Positions 60,811 through 64,000 of a DNA stretch of 64,000 nt are shown piece after piece. Every line of letters begins with the position of its first letter. The first letter of the stretch is position 1. Location: assembly GCF_046591575.1 (NCBI RefSeq), contig NZ_JBIQWA010000005.1, positions 248,001 to 312,000 of the forward strand, written 5' to 3'. The notes beneath the pieces are model-generated. The model did not search any database and was not told the origin of the DNA. It saw only the letters and a program-made list of their open reading frames with translations. The stretch comes from Marivita sp046591575. Lineage in GTDB: Bacteria; Pseudomonadota; Alphaproteobacteria; Rhodobacterales; Rhodobacteraceae. The position numbers were made by a program, and so were the translations under genes.

Positions 60811-61854
60811 TCAGAACGGCATCGGATGCATTTTATGCGCTTCATCCAGCGCCGCTATGACATCCGAACCAAGCGTAATATCTGCGGCAGGCAAAATCGC
60901 TTCAAGCTGCGCTGTTGTTGTTGCTCCAAAGATCGAAGACGCCACAAACGGCCGTCGCGCTGACCAGGCCAGCGCCATTTGGGCAAGGTCCAATCCGGCA
61001 TCAGCCGCCACGCGTGCATAGGCGTCGACCGCAGCAAAGGCGCGTTCGGTTTTGCGACCGCCCAGATTGCCATTCAACGCCATGCGCGACCCGCCAGGCA
61101 CCGTCCCGTCCTGATACTTGCCGGTCAAAAGACCCGCCGCCAAGGGCGAGAAAGGCAAGAGCGACACCTCTTCATTGATCATCATCTCGGCAAGATCCGT
61201 ATCCGCCAACCGACATAACAGCGAATACTCGTTCTGCAGACTTTCGATGCGCGGCCCGGCCATTGCTTCGGCAACCCGAAGCCACATCGTTGTTCCCCAG
61301 GCGCTTTCATTTGACATGCCAATATGTCGTATCCGCCCCTTCTCGACCTCTCGGCCCAACGCGCCCAGCACGTCAGCCATGTGTTGCAAGGTCGCGTTTC
61401 GGTCTTGATGGGATGGATCGAACGCCCAATTCTGTCGGAACATATAAGACCCGCGATTGGGCCAATGCAGCTGGTAGAGATCAATATGATCCGTCTGCAA
61501 CCGCCTGAGCGACGCGTCGACCGCCGCAGGCACAGTCTCGGACGAGATCGGCGCGCCATTCCGAACATGCTCCATGCCCTCGCCTGAATGTTTGGTCGCA
61601 ACGATCCATTCATGACGACGCCCGGTCCGGGCAAACCAGTTGCCCAGAACATCCTCGGTCAGTCCGATCGTTTCTTTCGCGATTGGGATGACAGGGTACA
61701 TTTCGGCTGTATCAAGAAAGTTGATCCCCGCATCCAGCGCCATCTCCATCTGGGTATGCGCATCAGCCTCTGAGGTGTGTGTGCCGAATGTCATCGTACC
61801 AAGGCAAAGTTCAGACACCATGAGGTCGGTTTTGCCCAGTCGGTTCATTTTCAT
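60811..61854 (-). CDS. Aldo/keto reductase
   Basis: The 347-residue protein has the family motifs GINFLDTAEMY (catalytic Asp and Tyr), ATKHSG (Lys), HIDLYQLHWPNR (His) and the NADPH-binding end WSARRPFVASSIFGATTTA. It belongs to the large AKR11/12-like group near Tas of E. coli. The physiological substrate is unknown. The ATG at 61854 has GAGGGACC; a longer frame to 61884 is weaker. Confidence 0.93.
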   Translation of the reverse strand: MKMNRLGKTDLMVSELCLGTMTFGTHTSEADAHTQMEMALDAGINFLDTAEMYPVIPIAKETIGLTEDVLGNWFARTGRRHEWIVATKHSGEGMEHVRNGAPISSETVPAAVDASLRRLQTDHIDLYQLHWPNRGSYMFRQNWAFDPSHQDRNATLQHMADVLGALGREVEKGRIRHIGMSNESAWGTTMWLRVAEAMAGPRIESLQNEYSLLCRLADTDLAEMMINEEVSLLPFSPLAAGLLTGKYQDGTVPGGSRMALNGNLGGRKTERAFAAVDAYARVAADAGLDLAQMALAWSARRPFVASSIFGATTTAQLEAILPAADITLGSDVIAALDEAHKMHPMPF

Positions 61855-61892
61855 TGTGAGGTCCCTCATTCTCGTGCCGCGCACCCTAGCGG

Positions 61893-62990
61893 TTAAAGCC
61901 CGCTCTGCAAGCCGACGGCAATGTCAGTCTGCGACACCGCAACCGACTTCATCACCGCAAAGCACTCTGCCCCCGGGACAATCCCCATCGCGTCGGCACT
62001 GCGACGGGTGATCCGCGCCAACAACCGGTCGTCTCCGGCCTGCATCTGGACGATGACACCGGGGCCTTCGCCCCGACGCACCGCAAGAACCCGCACCGCT
62101 AGGATGTTGAGCGCAGACAACCCTTCGGGGCGATGCGAGGAGAGCATGACATCCTGCGCCAGAATCCGAACCCGAAGTTGCGCTCCGACCGGCGCATCGA
62201 CGGCGGGCAGAAACAACCGCCCTGCTGATACTTTCAATTCGCTGATCCCGTCCAGCGGCTGTGCCACCACCTTGGCAGACAACACCGCCCCCGCATCGCG
62301 GATACCAAAAACACGCACCATTTCCGGGTCGGTCAAAAGATCCGCAGGAGCACCGGATCGAACAACTTTGCCCTCATCCAGCAAAACAATATGTGTCGCC
62401 AGACGCGCCACCTCGGCCATGTTGTGGGTTACATAAAGAATGGACAGCCCGGTCTCGCTTCGCAGTCTTTCGAGATACGGCAGGATCTCGGCTTTGCGCG
62501 GACCATCCAAAGACGCCAAAGGCTCGTCCATCAAAAGCATGTCCGGTTCGGACAACAAGGCACGGCCAATCGCCACTCTTTGGGATTCGCCACCCGAAAG
62601 CGCATGGGGCCTGCGGTCCAGCAGATGTGTGATGCCTAGCAAATCCGCCACATCATTGTCTTGTGGCCCCTCCCGACCGCGGACCCGCGCGGCATAGCTC
62701 AGATTTTGGCGCACACTTAAATGGGGGAACAATCGGCTGTCCTGAAACACATAGCCAAGCCGTCTTTTGTGCACCGGAACATTCAAGCGGGCGTCTGTGT
62801 CAAACAGAACCCGACCCCCGACAGCAATGCGCCCGGCATCCGGCGTCAGCAGGCCGGCGATGGTTTTCACCACGGTTGTTTTGCCGCTTCCCGACCGTCC
62901 AAAGAGAACCGTCACCCCCTCTGGCGCAGCGAACCGCGTCTCAAGGCGAAAACCGCCCAAATCGCGCGCGATATCGATCGATACAGTCAC
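61893..62990 (-). CDS. modC: Molybdate ABC transporter ATP-binding protein
   Basis: The 365-residue product has Walker A GRSGSGKTT (about residue 32), signature LSGGESQRVAIGRALL and Walker B DMLLMDEPLASLD. The C-terminal TOBE/Mop domain (MLSSHRPEGLSALNILAVRV) binds molybdate. The start is a GTG at 62990, overlapping the modB stop. Standard third gene of modABC. Confidence 0.95.
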   Translation of the reverse strand: MTVSIDIARDLGGFRLETRFAAPEGVTVLFGRSGSGKTTVVKTIAGLLTPDAGRIAVGGRVLFDTDARLNVPVHKRRLGYVFQDSRLFPHLSVRQNLSYAARVRGREGPQDNDVADLLGITHLLDRRPHALSGGESQRVAIGRALLSEPDMLLMDEPLASLDGPRKAEILPYLERLRSETGLSILYVTHNMAEVARLATHIVLLDEGKVVRSGAPADLLTDPEMVRVFGIRDAGAVLSAKVVAQPLDGISELKVSAGRLFLPAVDAPVGAQLRVRILAQDVMLSSHRPEGLSALNILAVRVLAVRRGEGPGVIVQMQAGDDRLLARITRRSADAMGIVPGAECFAVMKSVAVSQTDIAVGLQSGL

Positions 62991-63682
62991 GCGCCGGAAA
63001 TCCGTTTGGCCACGCGGCGGGACAACCATTCAGACAAGATCAATGCGCCAATTGCGATGACAACGGCAACTGCCACCAACCGCAAGGCTGCACTTTCGCC
63101 GCCGGGCACCTGCAAAAAAGCGTAAATCGCGGATGGCACGGTGCGCGTCTCTCCAGGGATGTTCGAGACAAACGTGATCGTTGCGCCAAACTCTCCCATT
63201 GCTTTGGCAAACGCCAAAACAGCCCCCGCAATGACCCCCGGCAGGATCAAGGGCAGTGTCACGGTCGAAAATACCCGAACGCGGCTTGCGCCCAATGTGG
63301 CCGCGGCCTCTTCCAGCTTGGGATCAACCGCCTCGATCGCCAGTCGCATCGCGCGTACCATAAGCGGAAACGCCATGATTGACGCGGCCAAAGCCGCCCC
63401 CGTCCACTGAAACGCAAACGTCACTCCGAACGTGTCAAAAAGAAACGCCCCGACAGGTCCGCGCCGCCCGAAACTCAAAAGCAACAGATACCCGGTCACA
63501 ACCGGCGGCAGCACAAGCGGCAAATGGACAAGCCAATTCAGGATATCACGCCCAAAGAACCGCCCCCGCGCCAATGCCATCGCGCAGAGAAGGCCAAAGG
63601 GCAGGCTAAGAAGTGTCGCCCAGAATGAGACTTTTAACGACAATGCCACCGCTTGCCATTCGTCCGGACCCAACCACGCCAT
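62987..63682 (-). CDS. modB: Molybdate ABC transporter permease
   Basis: The 231-residue protein starts at the ATG at 63682 (MAWLGPDEWQAVALSLKVSF). It has about five membrane helices, and the ABC-permease EAA loop is seen as EEAAATLGASRVRVFSTVTL PLI. The gene overlaps modA (TGATG) and modC (GTGA) by a few bases, showing tight coupling. Confidence 0.95.
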   Translation of the reverse strand: MAWLGPDEWQAVALSLKVSFWATLLSLPFGLLCAMALARGRFFGRDILNWLVHLPLVLPPVVTGYLLLLSFGRRGPVGAFLFDTFGVTFAFQWTGAALAASIMAFPLMVRAMRLAIEAVDPKLEEAAATLGASRVRVFSTVTLPLILPGVIAGAVLAFAKAMGEFGATITFVSNIPGETRTVPSAIYAFLQVPGGESAALRLVAVAVVIAIGALILSEWLSRRVAKRISGA

Positions 63683-64000
63683 CAAGGAACCGCTCTTGGT
63701 GGCAAAAATCCATATGAGGCCATGGCGGCTTGTCCTGTTTCGGCAAGCAGCCATGTCAGAAAAGCATCTGCAAGATCTGCATTGCCACTGTCCGCGACCA
63801 CCGCAGCGGCATATCGGATGGGCGGATGCGTATTGTCGGCAAATGTTCCCGCAACACTCACACGGGGCTCGGCCATTGCATCTGTTGCATAGACGATGCC
63901 CAGAGGGGCCTCTCCCAAGGCAACAAGCGCCAGCGCGGCGCGGACGTTGTCAGTCGGGGCCAGCCGCGGGGCAACATCATCCCAAAGGCCCAGCTTGGTC
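63682..64000 (-). CDS. modA: Molybdate-binding periplasmic protein, C-terminal part (partial)
   Basis: The reading frame continues to the window edge. TKLGLWDDVAPRLAPTDNVR, LGEAPLGIVYATDAMAE and FLTWLLAETGQAAMASYGF are typical of the ModA C-terminal lobe. The signal peptide and any upstream ModE site lie outside the window. Confidence 0.93.
   Translation of the reverse strand, partial: TKLGLWDDVAPRLAPTDNVRAALALVALGEAPLGIVYATDAMAEPRVSVAGTFADNTHPPIRYAAAVVADSGNADLADAFLTWLLAETGQAAMASYGFLPPRAVP

Noticed and set aside
1..64000. CRISPR arrays, rRNA operons or prophage structural genes
   Set aside because: No regularly spaced repeats, rRNA-like blocks, terminase, capsid or tail genes were seen when reading the window.

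Overview
The window is a high-GC alphaproteobacterial chromosome segment, most likely from the Rhodobacterales (Roseobacter group). A CcrM-type GANTC methyltransferase, a DUF3572 protein, a PleD-like response regulator and the general character of the proteins all fit that group. No 16S rRNA is present, so the genus cannot be fixed.

Layout. 0-6.2 kb is core: the 5' end of a thiamine-uptake gene behind a TPP riboswitch, aroC, a DMT permease, an orphan type VI sheath-like TssB-TssC fusion, ccrM with three GANTC sites in its upstream region, rnhB and tRNA-Phe. 6.2-17.3 kb is an 11 kb integrative, satellite-like island in the 3' end of tRNA-Phe. It is bounded by a 40 bp perfect direct repeat and carries a type II CBASS operon (Cap15, DncV-like cyclase, Cap2, Cap3), a controller/GIY-YIG nuclease module, a primase/ATPase pair, an AlpA-like regulator and a tyrosine integrase. 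17.3-26.6 kb is a second, decayed relative placed in tandem. A type 3 defence reverse transcriptase pair (drt3a/drt3b) occupies the place CBASS has in the first island and is followed by a second, mutated copy of the same 1.2 kb controller/nuclease module. drt3b is cut by two IS3-family elements, one of which carries a nested IS110 element. A 151-nt structured RNA candidate closed by a 13 bp stem lies just after drt3b.

26.6-33.7 kb holds a cupin gene between IS debris, then a fasciclin/PRC-barrel protein with an RND efflux pump, then eroded DNA. 33.7-48.5 kb holds a large-subunit catalase, DUF421, a lipid kinase/metallophosphoesterase pair, a Tat-exported flavin amine oxidase with two c-type cytochromes, a run of small exported proteins of unknown function, an AraC regulator and tRNA-Gln. 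48.5-64 kb holds an MscS channel, an H-NOX-like/diguanylate cyclase pair, HAD and DUF3572 genes, a PleD-like GGDEF regulator, an ECF sigma/anti-sigma/metal-sensor operon, an EF-hand protein, DUF983, NUDIX, a second DMT permease, a fatty acid desaturase with a divergent XRE regulator, an aldo/keto reductase, and modABC running off the right edge.

The main story is the tRNA-Phe hotspot: two related islands in tandem, each with a different anti-phage system in the same slot next to one shared regulatory/nuclease module. The first looks intact. The second has lost its integrase end and is riddled with frameshifts and insertions.
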